From NCBI RefSeq assembly GCF_002896875.1, contig NZ_CP023278.1, positions 1,860,001 to 1,924,000 of the forward strand: a stretch of 64,000 bases of DNA. The letters run 5' to 3'. The notes beneath the pieces are model-generated. The model was not told where the DNA came from. It was given only the letters and a program-made list of their open reading frames with translations, and made no database searches. The translations under genes were made by a program, and so were the position numbers. The DNA is from Nostoc sp. CENA543 (GTDB lineage: Bacteria; Cyanobacteriota; Cyanobacteriia; Cyanobacteriales; Nostocaceae). Shown in pieces: positions 26,391 through 36,192 of the stretch. The first letter of the stretch is position 1; every line of letters begins with the position of its first letter.

Positions 26391-27080
26391 GATTGTCCGG
26401 GCTTTTTGTAAAAAATACTACTTTTGTGTACTGAATAATAATTTTATACATCATTGCATAGAATATCCAGGTATAAATTTAATCAATCAGTCTGCATATT
26501 AATTATGTCCATTAACCCTTGATTAAACGAAAAAGTTGTATTGTTTTCATCTCCAATGTTAGTTAATTAGACAGGAAAACCTGAAGTTGTTGATTTACAA
26601 ACCTCTAATATTAAGGCAAGGTTAATAAATTTTGCGTACATTTGCTGATAATCTCATACTAAAAATGGATATGCAATATTACTAAAAGCATAATTTTGAT
26701 GAAAATTATTGTATACCTTGAGAAATTATTTAATTTCCAGTAATTTATGTTACTAAATACATAAGTTTTTATTTTTATACTGTAAAAAATATGACTTCAC
26801 GCCTGATGTGAATTAGGAAAACCTTCTATATCTCCAAAAAATAGCCTATGCTTGGAGCTAATGAGACTCGGTAGGGGCGGGTTAATCAAATATCATGAAC
26901 AATTAACGATGATATCGGTGAACCCGCCCCTACAAATGTCTACAGAATTACACGATTTTAATTCACATTAGACGTACTTCTATAGGAGTAAGATTTTGTT
27001 AAGGGTTATATCCCCCGATGAAAAATGCGGGGGCTTTACGTATCAAGACTTGTCAGCAAAATATATTTAACTTGGAATTA
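26391..27080. other. Long intergenic region holding a nested palindromic element
   Basis: No gene is visible in this 690 bp. An inverted pair 'acgYctRatgtgaatta' (about 26799-26815 and its complement to about 26975) encloses a second palindrome with ends gtaggggcgggtt and aacccgcccctac (about 26872-26937). A strong hairpin with CCCCCG/CGGGGG arms lies at 27012-27033 without a T-run on either strand. Confidence 0.6.
26799..26975. mobile_element. Candidate MITE with nested palindrome
   Basis: About 177 bp bounded by 17-bp imperfect inverted repeats (ACGCCTGATGTGAATTA and complement of ACGTCTAATGTGAATTA). There is no ORF. The palindrome inside it may be a second insertion. No target duplication could be defined with confidence. 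Confidence 0.55.
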
Positions 27081-27590
27081 TTAACTTACCTTCGCCGCCA
27101 AATCTGCGGGACTGATATGTTCGTAATGTTCAAAAGGTTGGCGAATCCAAGGATTATCAGGTAAATAGTCAATGTAATAGTTAGGTGCAAAGATAGAGCA
27201 AGCTTTATACCAAATGACGGCAGTACGGATTTCCTCGATGGGGGTAGTGGTGTTTTGCTGTAGCCAGGGGATAGTTTCTTTCAGTGTAATTCCTGAGTCT
27301 ACCAAATCGTCAACCACTAGAATACGTGAACCTAATGTTTCCGTGGTCATGGTTAAATGACGGGAGAAAATTAAGTTACCTCTGGCTTGTTTGCCTGAAC
27401 CACTGTAAGACGATGTTGCTAAAATTGCCAAAGGCTGCTGATATATACGGGAAAGAATATCACCAACACGTAGTCCGCCCCTGGCTAAACAAAGTATTTG
27501 ATTAAATTCCCAACCAGAGTCATAAATACGAGCCGCTAGTTGCTCAATTTTATAATGATACTCTGACCAAGAAACGTAAAGGTCTGGCAT
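27081..27590 (-). CDS. Phosphoribosyltransferase, xanthine/guanine type
   Basis: 169 residues. The PRPP loop ILVVDDLVDSGITLKE is near 91 and the N-terminal 'ILCLARGGLRVGDILSR' near 33 matches type I PRTases of the XGPRT group. Predicted role: purine base salvage in the cytoplasm from PRPP. Start at ATG 27588-27590. It diverges from the MFS gene, and the shared upstream region contains a HIP1 site. Confidence 0.85.
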   Translation of the reverse strand: MPDLYVSWSEYHYKIEQLAARIYDSGWEFNQILCLARGGLRVGDILSRIYQQPLAILATSSYSGSGKQARGNLIFSRHLTMTTETLGSRILVVDDLVDSGITLKETIPWLQQNTTTPIEEIRTAVIWYKACSIFAPNYYIDYLPDNPWIRQPFEHYEHISPADLAAKVS

Positions 27591-27682
27591 AAGGTAGGTA
27601 TTTTATGGGTGATACTAAAAGCGATGCTGACGCTAAACAAAGCGATCGCAAATTTTATATTTTAGTATGAGTGCAAGACATT

Positions 27683-29140
27683 ATGAACGATTCTACTGCT
27701 GATGACTATTCCCAAGAGCATCAAGTCAGTGAAAAACTTGACTTGAAAACTAAAATCGCTTTCGGTGCTGGGGATTTGGGAACGGCTATCACAGCGATGA
27801 TTGGGATTTCCTATCTATCACCTTTTTTAACAGATGTAGCACATTTAAAACCAGAGTTAGCTGGACTCACCCAACTCATCGGCAAAGTATGGGATGCTAT
27901 TAATGATCCAATGGTGGGAGTATTAAGCGATCGCACTCAGAGTAGTCAGGGGAGGCGATATCCTTGGATGATTTGGGGTGCAGTCCCTTTCGGAATTTTC
28001 TTTTTTTTAAACTGGGTTGTCCCTCAGTTTAGTAGTAATGAAAATGTAAACGAGTGGGGCTTGTTTTGGTTTTATACTATCGTTTCGATTTTGTTTAATG
28101 CTTTCTATACTATTGTCAATTTACCATATACAGCCCTCACCGCCGAACTGACACAAGACTACGACGAACGTACTAGCCTCAACAGTTTTCGCTTTTTCTT
28201 TTCTATCGGTGGAAGTATTTTTGCTGTTTTGCTGGCCTTGGTAATTTCCTTAATCATTCCGCAAAATAAACAACTACAATACATAGTTTTGGGAGCTATT
28301 TGTGCAGTTGTCTCGGTGTTTCCTTTGTATTGGTGTGTTTGGGGAACGAAAAAACGCGCCAAAGCAATGGCTAAGTTACATCCCCAAATGGAACAGACGG
28401 TATCAATTCCCTTATTGAAGCAACTCCAAATTGTTTTTACTAATCGCCCTTTCTTGTTTGTTGTCGGGATTTATTTGTGTTCCTGGTTGAGTGTGCAGTT
28501 AACTGCTAGTATTATTCCTTACTTTGTTGTCAGTTGGATGCGATTACCATCTTGGCATTTTAATTTAGTATTGTTGGCAGTCCAAGGTACTGCAATGTCA
28601 ATGCTGTTTGTCTGGAGTGCTATCAGTAAGCGTGTTGGTAAACAAGCTGTATACTACATGGGTGTGAGTGTATGGATTATCGCCCAAGGTGGACTGTTTT
28701 TTTTACAGCCTGGTCAAGTCACCCTAATGTATACTTTTGCCATCATGGCGGGTTTTGGAGTTTCTACAGCTTACCTTGTACCTTGGTCAATGCTACCTGA
28801 TGTCATTGAATTAGACGAACTCAAAACCGGACAAAGAAGGGAAGGTATTTTTTATAGTTTCATTGTTTTTATCCAAAAAATTTGTTTAGGCTTGGCGGTG
28901 AATATAGTTTTACAAAGGTTAGGTAAGGCTGGCTATATTCCACCCACACCAGAGGTTCCTATCCCAGTACAACCAAATGCTGTATTAGATGTTATTCGTG
29001 TTTCTATCGGGCCACTACCTGCGATCGCCTTAATTATAGGTTTAATCCTCACCTATTTTTACCCCATTACTCGTGAGATGCACGCCGAAATTCTGCTCAA
29101 ACTCCAAGCACGTAAACAACAACGAGATCACCTGGAATGA
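27683..29140 (+). CDS. MFS transporter, GPH sugar:cation symporter-like
   Basis: About 485 residues. I use the ATG at 27683 because the longer frame would begin with GTG at 27671. Twelve membrane helices are visible; 'IGKVWDAINDPMVGVLSDRT' in loop 2-3 is the hallmark of the glycoside-pentoside-hexuronide family, supported by 'LNSFRFFFSIGGS' and 'PWSMLPDVIELDEL'. It probably imports a sugar or related solute with a cation. No catabolic gene is adjacent to fix the substrate. Confidence 0.88.
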   Translation: MNDSTADDYSQEHQVSEKLDLKTKIAFGAGDLGTAITAMIGISYLSPFLTDVAHLKPELAGLTQLIGKVWDAINDPMVGVLSDRTQSSQGRRYPWMIWGAVPFGIFFFLNWVVPQFSSNENVNEWGLFWFYTIVSILFNAFYTIVNLPYTALTAELTQDYDERTSLNSFRFFFSIGGSIFAVLLALVISLIIPQNKQLQYIVLGAICAVVSVFPLYWCVWGTKKRAKAMAKLHPQMEQTVSIPLLKQLQIVFTNRPFLFVVGIYLCSWLSVQLTASIIPYFVVSWMRLPSWHFNLVLLAVQGTAMSMLFVWSAISKRVGKQAVYYMGVSVWIIAQGGLFFLQPGQVTLMYTFAIMAGFGVSTAYLVPWSMLPDVIELDELKTGQRREGIFYSFIVFIQKICLGLAVNIVLQRLGKAGYIPPTPEVPIPVQPNAVLDVIRVSIGPLPAIALIIGLILTYFYPITREMHAEILLKLQARKQQRDHLE

Positions 29141-29174
29141 AATTGAGTGCTTCAGCTAACAAGATACTATATAG

Positions 29175-29205
29175 CCCATTCCCCATTCCCCATTCCCTAT
29201 TCCCT
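29175..29205. repeat. Heptamer repeat overlapping the carbonic anhydrase stop
   Basis: Four to five CCCCATT-type heptamers run into the 3' end of the carbonic anhydrase gene and provide its stop codon (29197-29199) on the minus strand. Confidence 0.7.
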
Positions 29206-29931
29206 GATAATAGACACCTTACCTGTGTCAATATCGTAAATAGCCCCCACAATTTTGAGTTTACCTAAACGCACCAATTTGGCTAATATCAAGGACTTTT
29301 TCAGTAATTTTTCAGCCTGGTATTGAATATTAGCAATAACTCCAACTTCTTGGATTTTCTCAGATTTTAGATTTACTCCGGCTAAGGCAGGTTTAATATC
29401 TTCAATCACATCGCCAATCTTACCTGGAAGGGGTTTGTTTTTGATGGCTGCGGCGACAGCACCACATCTTTTATGACCCAATACTACAATTAACTGCGAA
29501 CCGAGTACCGATGCAGCATATTCTAAACTACCAATAGCTGTTTCACTGGCCACATTACCAGCGACTCGCACCACAAATAAATCCCCCAGTCCTTGATCAA
29601 AAATAATTTCCGTTGGAACTCTCGAATCTGCACAACCCAAGATAGTTGCAAAAGGATATTGACCTTGAGTAACAGCTTGCAAACGTTTTCGTGATTGATT
29701 AGGATGTTGGGGTTTACTTTCTACAAATCTTTGATTACCAGCCAGTAATCGTGTTAATGCTTGTTGCGGATTGGCGGGGTTTGGGTTAGCTGAATTAACA
29801 TCAGCAATGGTAGTTTCTGGTGTATCTTTAATCAAACTACCACCCACAGTGGTAGCTACTACTCCTAAACCGCTACCACCTGCTAACCACAAGAAATTAC
29901 GACGACCGATAAATCCATTAATTCGAGTCAT
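29197..29931 (-). CDS. Exported beta-class carbonic anhydrase
   Basis: 244 residues. The N-terminus carries a twin-Arg-like signal (GRRNFLWLAGGSGLGVV), so export as a folded zinc enzyme is likely. The catalytic zinc ligands are in GCADSRVPTE near 98 (Cys, Asp-Arg dyad) and LGHKRCGAV near 151 (His, Cys). It interconverts CO2 and bicarbonate in the periplasm or at the envelope, like the cyanobacterial EcaB type. It is convergent with the MFS gene and about 370 bp from the kinase gene. Its C-terminus is set by a heptamer repeat. Confidence 0.93.
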   Translation of the reverse strand: MTRINGFIGRRNFLWLAGGSGLGVVATTVGGSLIKDTPETTIADVNSANPNPANPQQALTRLLAGNQRFVESKPQHPNQSRKRLQAVTQGQYPFATILGCADSRVPTEIIFDQGLGDLFVVRVAGNVASETAIGSLEYAASVLGSQLIVVLGHKRCGAVAAAIKNKPLPGKIGDVIEDIKPALAGVNLKSEKIQEVGVIANIQYQAEKLLKKSLILAKLVRLGKLKIVGAIYDIDTGKVSIIRE

Positions 29932-30126
29932 GAACCTACGTGAAAATTTGGTGTGGTTAACAGCACGATATCAGAATCGACAATACGACAAGAGTACCTT
30001 TGCACACCCTTTAATAGCAATTTTAGATTTTGGATTTTGCGGAAAGTTCTGTAGGCGGGTTTCCCGCCGTAGGAAACTTTTCAAGACGGATTTTGGATTA
30101 ACAGATTAGATGTGTAGTCTATAAGA

Positions 30127-30254
30127 CAATACGGTTCAGTTAAGGCTAAAATCTGAGGTTTGTGAAGTAAGGAAAAGTTCGTAGTAAGGACTTCAGTCCT
30201 CATCTAAGGACTAAAGTCCTTACTACAAACTATTTTCTTAACTGAACTGTATTG
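30127..30254. mobile_element. MITE, family B, with 10-bp target duplication
   Basis: An element of 128 bp with 18-bp terminal inverted repeats (CAATACGGTTCAGTTAAG and complement of CAATACAGTTCAGTTAAG) is flanked by GTCTATAAGA on both sides (30117-30126 and 30255-30264). Inside is a palindrome 'gtagtaaggactTCAGtcct...ccttactac' (about 30181-30227) shared with other loci in the window. A 10-bp duplication suggests IS4-type transposition in trans. The remaining gap 29932-30306 has only minor palindromes near 30045. Confidence 0.85.
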
Positions 30255-30306
30255 GTCTATAAGACTAATTTAATTTTTGGTCACGGGTGGGTAGATTTGG
30301 TGATTT

Positions 30307-32295
30307 TTATTTATTAGTACGCCAAATATCAAGATAGTTAGTACGACCACTTATCAGAGTATTGCCACTAGGATGGAATTTAATTGCAGTGACTCTGCTG
30401 ACATCTTGTTTGAAGGTGTTGGCGACTTGATTTGTTGATAAATTCCACAGTTTAACAGTACCGTCATAACTACCACTAGCTAGGGTTTGACCATCAGGTG
30501 TAAAATCTAGGGAAATTATAGCGGCTGTATGTCCTTTGAAAGTTGCGATCGCTTTTCCTGTTTTCAAGTTCCACAATCTAATTGTTTGATCAACTCCACT
30601 ACTAGCGATAATTTCCCCATTAGGACTGCACACTACAGCAATGATTTCTTTGGTGTGTCCTGTGAAGGTTTTACTTAGGCGACGTTGATTGAGATTCCAC
30701 ACTTTAATCGTTTTATCCCAACTACCACTCACAAGAGTTTGATTATCTGGACTGAAGGTTACAGAGTTAACTATATTAGTGTGACCCCTCAAAGTAGCAA
30801 TTTCTTTTTGGGTTTGTAAATTCCAAAGTTTGATGGTGTTACCTTGTGCAGTGGCTAAGATTTTACCATCACTACTCATAGCCAGACTGGTCACTTTTAA
30901 ATTTGCTTTGCCCAAGGTAGCAATTTGTTTACCTGTTTGTGTATTCCATAATCTGATAGTTTGATCTCGACTACCACTAGCCAAAAGTTTACCATCGGGA
31001 CTCATAGCCACAGACCACACAAAATCAGAATGTCCCTTGAGGGTATGTATGACTTTTTCCTGTGGCCAATTCCATACTTTAATAGTATGGTCGCTGCTAC
31101 CAGTAGCGAATTTTGTACCATCAGCACTAATAGCAATACTATTAATTTGCTCAGAATGGGCTGGCATAGTCTTAATTAGATACTGATTAACGGGTAAATT
31201 GAGATTAACTTTGGGTGGAGAGGGAATATCTTTTGAACTCAAACGAGATTGGAAATATAATATTCCTGCACCGATTACTAATGAGCAAGTCACAGCAGTC
31301 AATAATGCAGTTTTTTTGCCTTGACTAGCGATGAATTTTATGAGTGTTAATTGAGTTGCTTGTAGTTTTGTCCTGAAGACAGATGGAATTAATGTTGGTG
31401 ACGGTAATCGGTTTAAGTCTGCTAGCACTGCATCCGCAGACTGATAACGTTCATGGAAATCTACCTTTAACAATCTCTCTAGCACTTGAGCAAATTGCTC
31501 ACTGACAGGGTGTGATAAGTGTTTTCGCCAAGATGCTACCCAACCATAGCCATATTGTATCCACAATTGAGAAGGAGAAACTCCACTGAGCATATAAAAG
31601 GCAGTCATTCCTAAACTATATAAATCACTGCTCGGATAGGCTTCCCCCTGCATCTGCTCTATGGGAGTATATCCTTGTGAGCCGATATTTGTCCCCCTTT
31701 GGGCTTTAACTGTAGCATTTAGTTGCTTAGAAGCACCAAAATCAATTAATACTAACCGCCCATCTTGTTGACGACGAATAATATTTTGTGGCTTAATATC
31801 TCGATGAATTACGTGCTTTTCATGGATAAATTTGAGAATAGGTAATAAATCAACTAATAAGTCGTAAATTTCATTTTCCTGATAAGGATAACGCTGATTT
31901 AATTCCTGGGATAAGTTTTTACCTGCAATAAATTCCTGCACTAAATATAAGTTATTATCTTGCTCAAAATAAGCAAAAAGCTGGGGGATTTGGGGATGTT
32001 CACCTAGCTGTTGCAATCTGACTGCTTCGTCTTGAAATAACTCAATCGCCTTTTTTAACGCCCAAGTCCCCTGTACTCGCGGAGCAAATTGCTTGACGAC
32101 ACATTGAACATTGAGTTTATCTACATCCTCTGCTAAATAGGTTCTGCTAAATCCACCTTCATCAGATAGGAGATTGATAATCCGATAGCGGTTTCTCAGT
32201 AAAGGTGTGATGGGTGTACCGCAAGCTTGGCAGTATTTCGTACCTTTACTATTTAAAGGGCTAGGGCAATCTGGATTTAAACAGCAGAGCATCAT
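30307..32295 (-). CDS. Membrane Ser/Thr kinase with zinc ribbon and WD40 repeats
   Basis: 662 residues. It opens with a four-Cys ribbon (CCLNPDCPSP...YCQACG, about 4-26), then a kinase domain with FSRTYLAED (modified glycine loop), VVKQF, HRDIKPQNII near 170 and LIDFGASKQL near 192. One membrane helix follows near 325-350, then about seven WD40 repeats ('GHTxxVxSVxFSPDxxTLxSGSxDxTIKxWN'). The topology places the kinase in the cytoplasm and the propeller across the membrane or anchored to it. Family members in Nostoc act in signalling; the substrate is unknown. Confidence 0.92.
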   Translation of the reverse strand: MMLCCLNPDCPSPLNSKGTKYCQACGTPITPLLRNRYRIINLLSDEGGFSRTYLAEDVDKLNVQCVVKQFAPRVQGTWALKKAIELFQDEAVRLQQLGEHPQIPQLFAYFEQDNNLYLVQEFIAGKNLSQELNQRYPYQENEIYDLLVDLLPILKFIHEKHVIHRDIKPQNIIRRQQDGRLVLIDFGASKQLNATVKAQRGTNIGSQGYTPIEQMQGEAYPSSDLYSLGMTAFYMLSGVSPSQLWIQYGYGWVASWRKHLSHPVSEQFAQVLERLLKVDFHERYQSADAVLADLNRLPSPTLIPSVFRTKLQATQLTLIKFIASQGKKTALLTAVTCSLVIGAGILYFQSRLSSKDIPSPPKVNLNLPVNQYLIKTMPAHSEQINSIAISADGTKFATGSSDHTIKVWNWPQEKVIHTLKGHSDFVWSVAMSPDGKLLASGSRDQTIRLWNTQTGKQIATLGKANLKVTSLAMSSDGKILATAQGNTIKLWNLQTQKEIATLRGHTNIVNSVTFSPDNQTLVSGSWDKTIKVWNLNQRRLSKTFTGHTKEIIAVVCSPNGEIIASSGVDQTIRLWNLKTGKAIATFKGHTAAIISLDFTPDGQTLASGSYDGTVKLWNLSTNQVANTFKQDVSRVTAIKFHPSGNTLISGRTNYLDIWRTNK

Positions 32296-32641
32296 ACAAG
32301 AGACATATTTTAGATATAAAAGTTTCCTGATTTTGCATTTAGATGGAGAAATTGCTGCAAATTAATCGGCTGTGATTTTAGGTACTCATAGTTATGATAA
32401 TGTATAAACAAGATTCAAGACTTTGATGAATCCAATAATTATAGAGTTAGTATGAAAACTCAGATTTAATACATTTCTATCTTATTGAACTTGACAAAAA
32501 ATCTGTTTTATGGATAAAAGATTTCTGCTGTTCTTAGAAGAGACAAAAATCAATTTATATCGTTAAAGAAAATAAAATTTTGACTAGAAATATCTGGATT
32601 TTCGAGAAATAAATTTTTGTGCCAAATGTGAGGATTGACTA
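32296..32641. other. Gene-free divergent promoter region
   Basis: An AT-rich stretch between the kinase and the PPC-domain gene. No repeat or RNA structure was recognised. Confidence 0.45.
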
Positions 32642-33784
32642 ATGAGAAGGCTACATCATCAACAAAACATCGCAAAATTCAAATTGTTTTTCATTTATGG
32701 CATGAGTTCTAGTTTGCTTATCTCCAGCATGATTCAGCCAATTCATGGGGAAGTTTTGGCAGAAAACAGAGAGAAATTTGTGATTGCTTCACTACCCATA
32801 GATGATCCAACTTTAAAAGAAGGGATTAATGAGATTCAAGTCCCTGAAACTACTACAACTCCAGCCAATCAACCAACCATTAAACCACCAATCGCACCTA
32901 ACCCTCCAGCCAATACGACAATAGCTAACACTAGAGATGCTAATAATATCTCCAACAACCGAGCTATTATTAACAATCAAGCGGCAAGTAATAATACAAA
33001 TGCCAATAATAGGAATACTAACACTACCAATAACAGACGTAATTCTCGGAATCGTCAACGAGTAATTGCCACTAATTCGACATCGAGACAGCCGACTTAT
33101 AGAGATATTGATTTTGTCAATATTCCTTTTGGGATTCTATCTCCTGGTGATTTTCAGTCTGAAGGTAGATATGTGCATTTTTATAGATTTGAGGGGCAAG
33201 AAAATCAGGTAATTCAACTCAGGTTAACAGGTAGTGTAGATCAACGTCGCAGCAATAACCTGAGTTTAAGACCTTATATGTTTTTGTTTGATCCCGATAA
33301 TAATGTCATCTTGCGCCGGAGTAGTTCAGACAATAGTAAAAGCATTAGGGATGCTTCCATATTTGCCAAATTACCGAAAAAAGGCGTTTACACGATAGCA
33401 GTTACTAGCCAAAATCCTGGAGATGTGGGACGTTATACTATAGCTTTGAGAAATGATCGCGCTAGCTACGTTGAAGATGACTTTACGGAATTGACTGCTA
33501 GTAGTCCGACTCTGAAAAATGGTAGTCCCTACAATGTCACCAAATTGGAAGGGAAAAAAGGTCAACTTGTCAGTATTCGTGTAGATAGTGTCTTAGAAGA
33601 ATTTTCTCCCTTTATAGTCTTATTAGATGCTCAGGGAAGGGTAGTATCCTCAGATAATGATCGAGAAGGTAGATATAGTGCTTTAATTGATCGAGCTAAG
33701 TTACCGGCGGATGGTACTTACTATGTAGTGGTAACTTCTAAAACGCCTAATCAAAGTGGTAGATATCGATTGACTGTTTTCTAG
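32642..33784 (+). CDS. Exported protein with two PPC-type beta domains
   Basis: 380 residues. An N-terminal signal ends near PIHGEVLAEN. A Pro/Thr/Asn-rich spacer follows (about 50-150, many Asn-Asn-Arg repeats). Two pre-peptidase C-terminal-like domains then occur, about 165-265 and 275-380, each ending in GRYTIAL or GRYRLTVF with preceding 'LPKKGVYTIAVTS' or 'LPADGTYYVVVTS'. PPC domains accompany secreted proteases but occur here alone. It starts the exported-protein cluster and is 28 bp from the amidohydrolase gene. Confidence 0.8.
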   Translation: MRRLHHQQNIAKFKLFFIYGMSSSLLISSMIQPIHGEVLAENREKFVIASLPIDDPTLKEGINEIQVPETTTTPANQPTIKPPIAPNPPANTTIANTRDANNISNNRAIINNQAASNNTNANNRNTNTTNNRRNSRNRQRVIATNSTSRQPTYRDIDFVNIPFGILSPGDFQSEGRYVHFYRFEGQENQVIQLRLTGSVDQRRSNNLSLRPYMFLFDPDNNVILRRSSSDNSKSIRDASIFAKLPKKGVYTIAVTSQNPGDVGRYTIALRNDRASYVEDDFTELTASSPTLKNGSPYNVTKLEGKKGQLVSIRVDSVLEEFSPFIVLLDAQGRVVSSDNDREGRYSALIDRAKLPADGTYYVVVTSKTPNQSGRYRLTVF

Positions 33785-33815
33785 GTTTGTTGGCTGTTCA
33801 CTGGAAATATAGGTG

Positions 33816-35213
33816 ATGAATTTTACTATCCAAAATGTATTGATAGCGGCTGAGGAGAGTTACACTACCACCGATGTACAGATTATAGAAGGGAAAATTG
33901 CGGCGATCGCTCCCAACTTAGATATTGTCGGTACAGTAATCGATGGTAGCAATAAACTGTTGCTACCAGGTTTTATCAATGCTCACACCCATTCCTCAGA
34001 AATGTGGCAACGGGGCATTATGTCAGCTTTACCCCTAGAATTATGGTTAGCGGAATTATATGATTTCGCACCCCTGGATACCGAGCAAGTTTATTTGAGT
34101 GCTTTAGGAACAGCCGTAGAAACCTTGTTATCTGGCGGTACAAGTGTTGTAGATCATCTGGTGTTAATTCCCGGACAAGAATTAGAAACCATCGCCTGCG
34201 CGGTGCGTGCTTATCAAGAAGTGGGAATTCGGGCTTTTGTCGCGCCTTTAATTCAAGATGAATCTTTAACTGCGGGAATACCTAATGGAGAATCGACACA
34301 AACCCATGAACCGTTTTTCCGTAGTACCGCCGCAACGCTAGAAATGATTGAAACAGCAATTACACAGTTTCACCATCCAGAATCGGGGGTGAATATTTTA
34401 GTTGCACCTACGGGGATACAATTATGTACAGATGGGTTATTTGAGGGATGTATTGAGTTAAGCGATCGCTATAATATTTGTCGTCACTCTCATTTACTGG
34501 AAACTCAAGCCCAAGCCAAACTCGCCCAGGAAAAATACGGTTGTAGTGCTGTTACCCATCTTAAACAAATTGGTTACTTGAGCGATCGCACTTCCTTAGC
34601 CCATTGTGTTTGGTTAGATGATGCAGATATCGCCATCCTTGCAGAAACTCAATCAACAGTAGTTCACAACCCCTTGAGTAATTTACGCTTAGGTAGCGGC
34701 ATCGCCCCCATTTTAAAATATTGCCAAGCTGGGGTAAACGTCACTTTTGGTTGTGATGGTGCTTCTAGTAACGACTCCCAAGACTTATTAGAAGCCATCA
34801 AAATCGGCTCTATTTTACATAACGTTACAGATTTTGATTATCGCCATTGGATTACACCCCGAAAAGCCGTAGAAATGGCTGCTTTAGGCGGTGCAAAGGG
34901 GTTAAATATGGCAGATCAACTGGGATCTCTCACCGTAGGCAAACAAGCCGATTTGGTACTCTATGACCTCACCAATTTATCATTACTACCACGAACAGAC
35001 CCCATTGGATTATTAGTTTTAGGTCGTCCCAGCAATGTTGTAGATAGTGCGTGGGTGAATGGTAAGCAAATTATTGCTGATGGGAAGGTGACAACGATTA
35101 ACGTTGATGAACTGCGACAAGAACTATTTAACCGTAGCCAATGGACTACTCAACGTCAGTCGCCAACTGTAGCGCAAATTGAGGCGCATTATCGTCAAGT
35201 GATGGGGTTGTAA
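33816..35213 (+). CDS. Amidohydrolase-family deaminase
   Basis: 465 residues starting at ATG 33816 (a GTG at 33813 is the alternative). Metal-binding motifs of the cytosine/SAH/triazine deaminase group are present: GFINAHTHSSEMWQRG with H55 and H57, CRHSHLLET near 224, LAHCVW near 263, FGCDGASSND near 310. The predicted activity is hydrolytic deamination of an aminated ring or nucleoside, with Zn or Fe bound. The exact substrate cannot be told from this reading. Cytoplasmic, with no signal peptide; it interrupts the exported-protein cluster. Confidence 0.88.
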   Translation: MNFTIQNVLIAAEESYTTTDVQIIEGKIAAIAPNLDIVGTVIDGSNKLLLPGFINAHTHSSEMWQRGIMSALPLELWLAELYDFAPLDTEQVYLSALGTAVETLLSGGTSVVDHLVLIPGQELETIACAVRAYQEVGIRAFVAPLIQDESLTAGIPNGESTQTHEPFFRSTAATLEMIETAITQFHHPESGVNILVAPTGIQLCTDGLFEGCIELSDRYNICRHSHLLETQAQAKLAQEKYGCSAVTHLKQIGYLSDRTSLAHCVWLDDADIAILAETQSTVVHNPLSNLRLGSGIAPILKYCQAGVNVTFGCDGASSNDSQDLLEAIKIGSILHNVTDFDYRHWITPRKAVEMAALGGAKGLNMADQLGSLTVGKQADLVLYDLTNLSLLPRTDPIGLLVLGRPSNVVDSAWVNGKQIIADGKVTTINVDELRQELFNRSQWTTQRQSPTVAQIEAHYRQVMGL

Positions 35214-35410
35214 GGGACTATGAAAAATTAGGGGAGCAGGGAGCAAGGGGGCAGGGAGAAAAATCACTCCAATTGCGGGTTTTAGCGTACCCATCTGGAG
35301 AAGCAAGCTACGCGCAGCGTCTCGTAGAGAAGCGGAACGTAGTTCGGTTTGTATTTTTAGTTCCCTCTGCCCCCTGCCCCTTTTCCTCTTTTTGACTGAG
35401 AAAGCTTCAA

Positions 35411-35444
35411 AACCCCGAATTTGTTTAAGAATTTGGGGTTTTTT
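35411..35444 (+). terminator. Rho-independent terminator of the amidohydrolase
   Basis: Stem AACCCCGAATT/AATTTGGGGTT (one G-T pair) with a short loop, followed by a run of T, about 200 nt after the stop codon. The gap before it contains G-rich heptamers and a dispersed repeat. Confidence 0.75.
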
Positions 35445-35549
35445 GATTTCTCAGTAAATTTTTGCATAACCTCCAAATCTCCAGAAATATATTCCTATGA
35501 AAGCAAGTTAACAGTTCTATTGAATTGGAATATTTTAGGAGAGATGTCC

Positions 35550-36053
35550 ATGAACAGCTTAAAATTAGCCGCAACTATAATTGTATGCACAACATTAGCT
35601 TTCACACCCAAAGCTGAAGCTAAAAACTTATTTAATCATCAGCAAATCCCTACATCACAAGTAACTGCACAATCTACCGAATCTGAAGTTTACGCTAACT
35701 TACAACGAGGTATTGATTTACTAGAAGGGAAAAACTATCAAGCAGCTATTGAAAAATTTACCCAAGTTTTAGAAGCTGACCCCAATAATATTTATGCTTA
35801 CGTTGGCAGAGGTGCTGCCAAGATATATATAGAGCAATATCAAGCTGCCAATGCAGATTTTGATGCAGCTTTAGCCATTAATCCTAATATTGCTTTAGCC
35901 TACTATTTTCGAGGTATTAGCAACTATTATTTAAGAGATAAAACAGCCGCGATCGCAGATTTTCGGCAAGCATCTACACTCTTTAAAAAAGAAGGCAAAC
36001 TAGATTTAGCGCAAAAAGCAGACAGCGTAATTAAAGAGATAGAAGCTAGCTAA
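35550..36053 (+). CDS. Small exported TPR protein
   Basis: 167 residues. I use ATG 35550 because AGGAG lies 8 nt upstream; the open frame extends back to 35421 but that part overlaps the terminator. An N-terminal signal (MNSLKLAATIIVCTTLAF) ends near PKAEAKN. Three TPR units follow from about 52 ('LEGKNYQAAIEKFTQVLEADPNNIYAYVGRG'). It is probably periplasmic and directly precedes the first TPR-CHAT gene, suggesting a shared function. Confidence 0.8.
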   Translation: MNSLKLAATIIVCTTLAFTPKAEAKNLFNHQQIPTSQVTAQSTESEVYANLQRGIDLLEGKNYQAAIEKFTQVLEADPNNIYAYVGRGAAKIYIEQYQAANADFDAALAINPNIALAYYFRGISNYYLRDKTAAIADFRQASTLFKKEGKLDLAQKADSVIKEIEAS

Positions 36054-36192
36054 ATTATGGCACGATTTTCCGCCAATCACTAAATTTTTCAGCTATTACA
36101 TTAACTGTTGACGGTAAGATTGTAAACTATCAACAGTTAACAGCACGCATTGTTAATTTACTCATATCTTCTTTAATTTCTCAATTACAGCT

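Noticed and set aside
27012-27033. CCCCCG/CGGGGG hairpin as a terminator
   Set aside because: No T-run follows on either strand.
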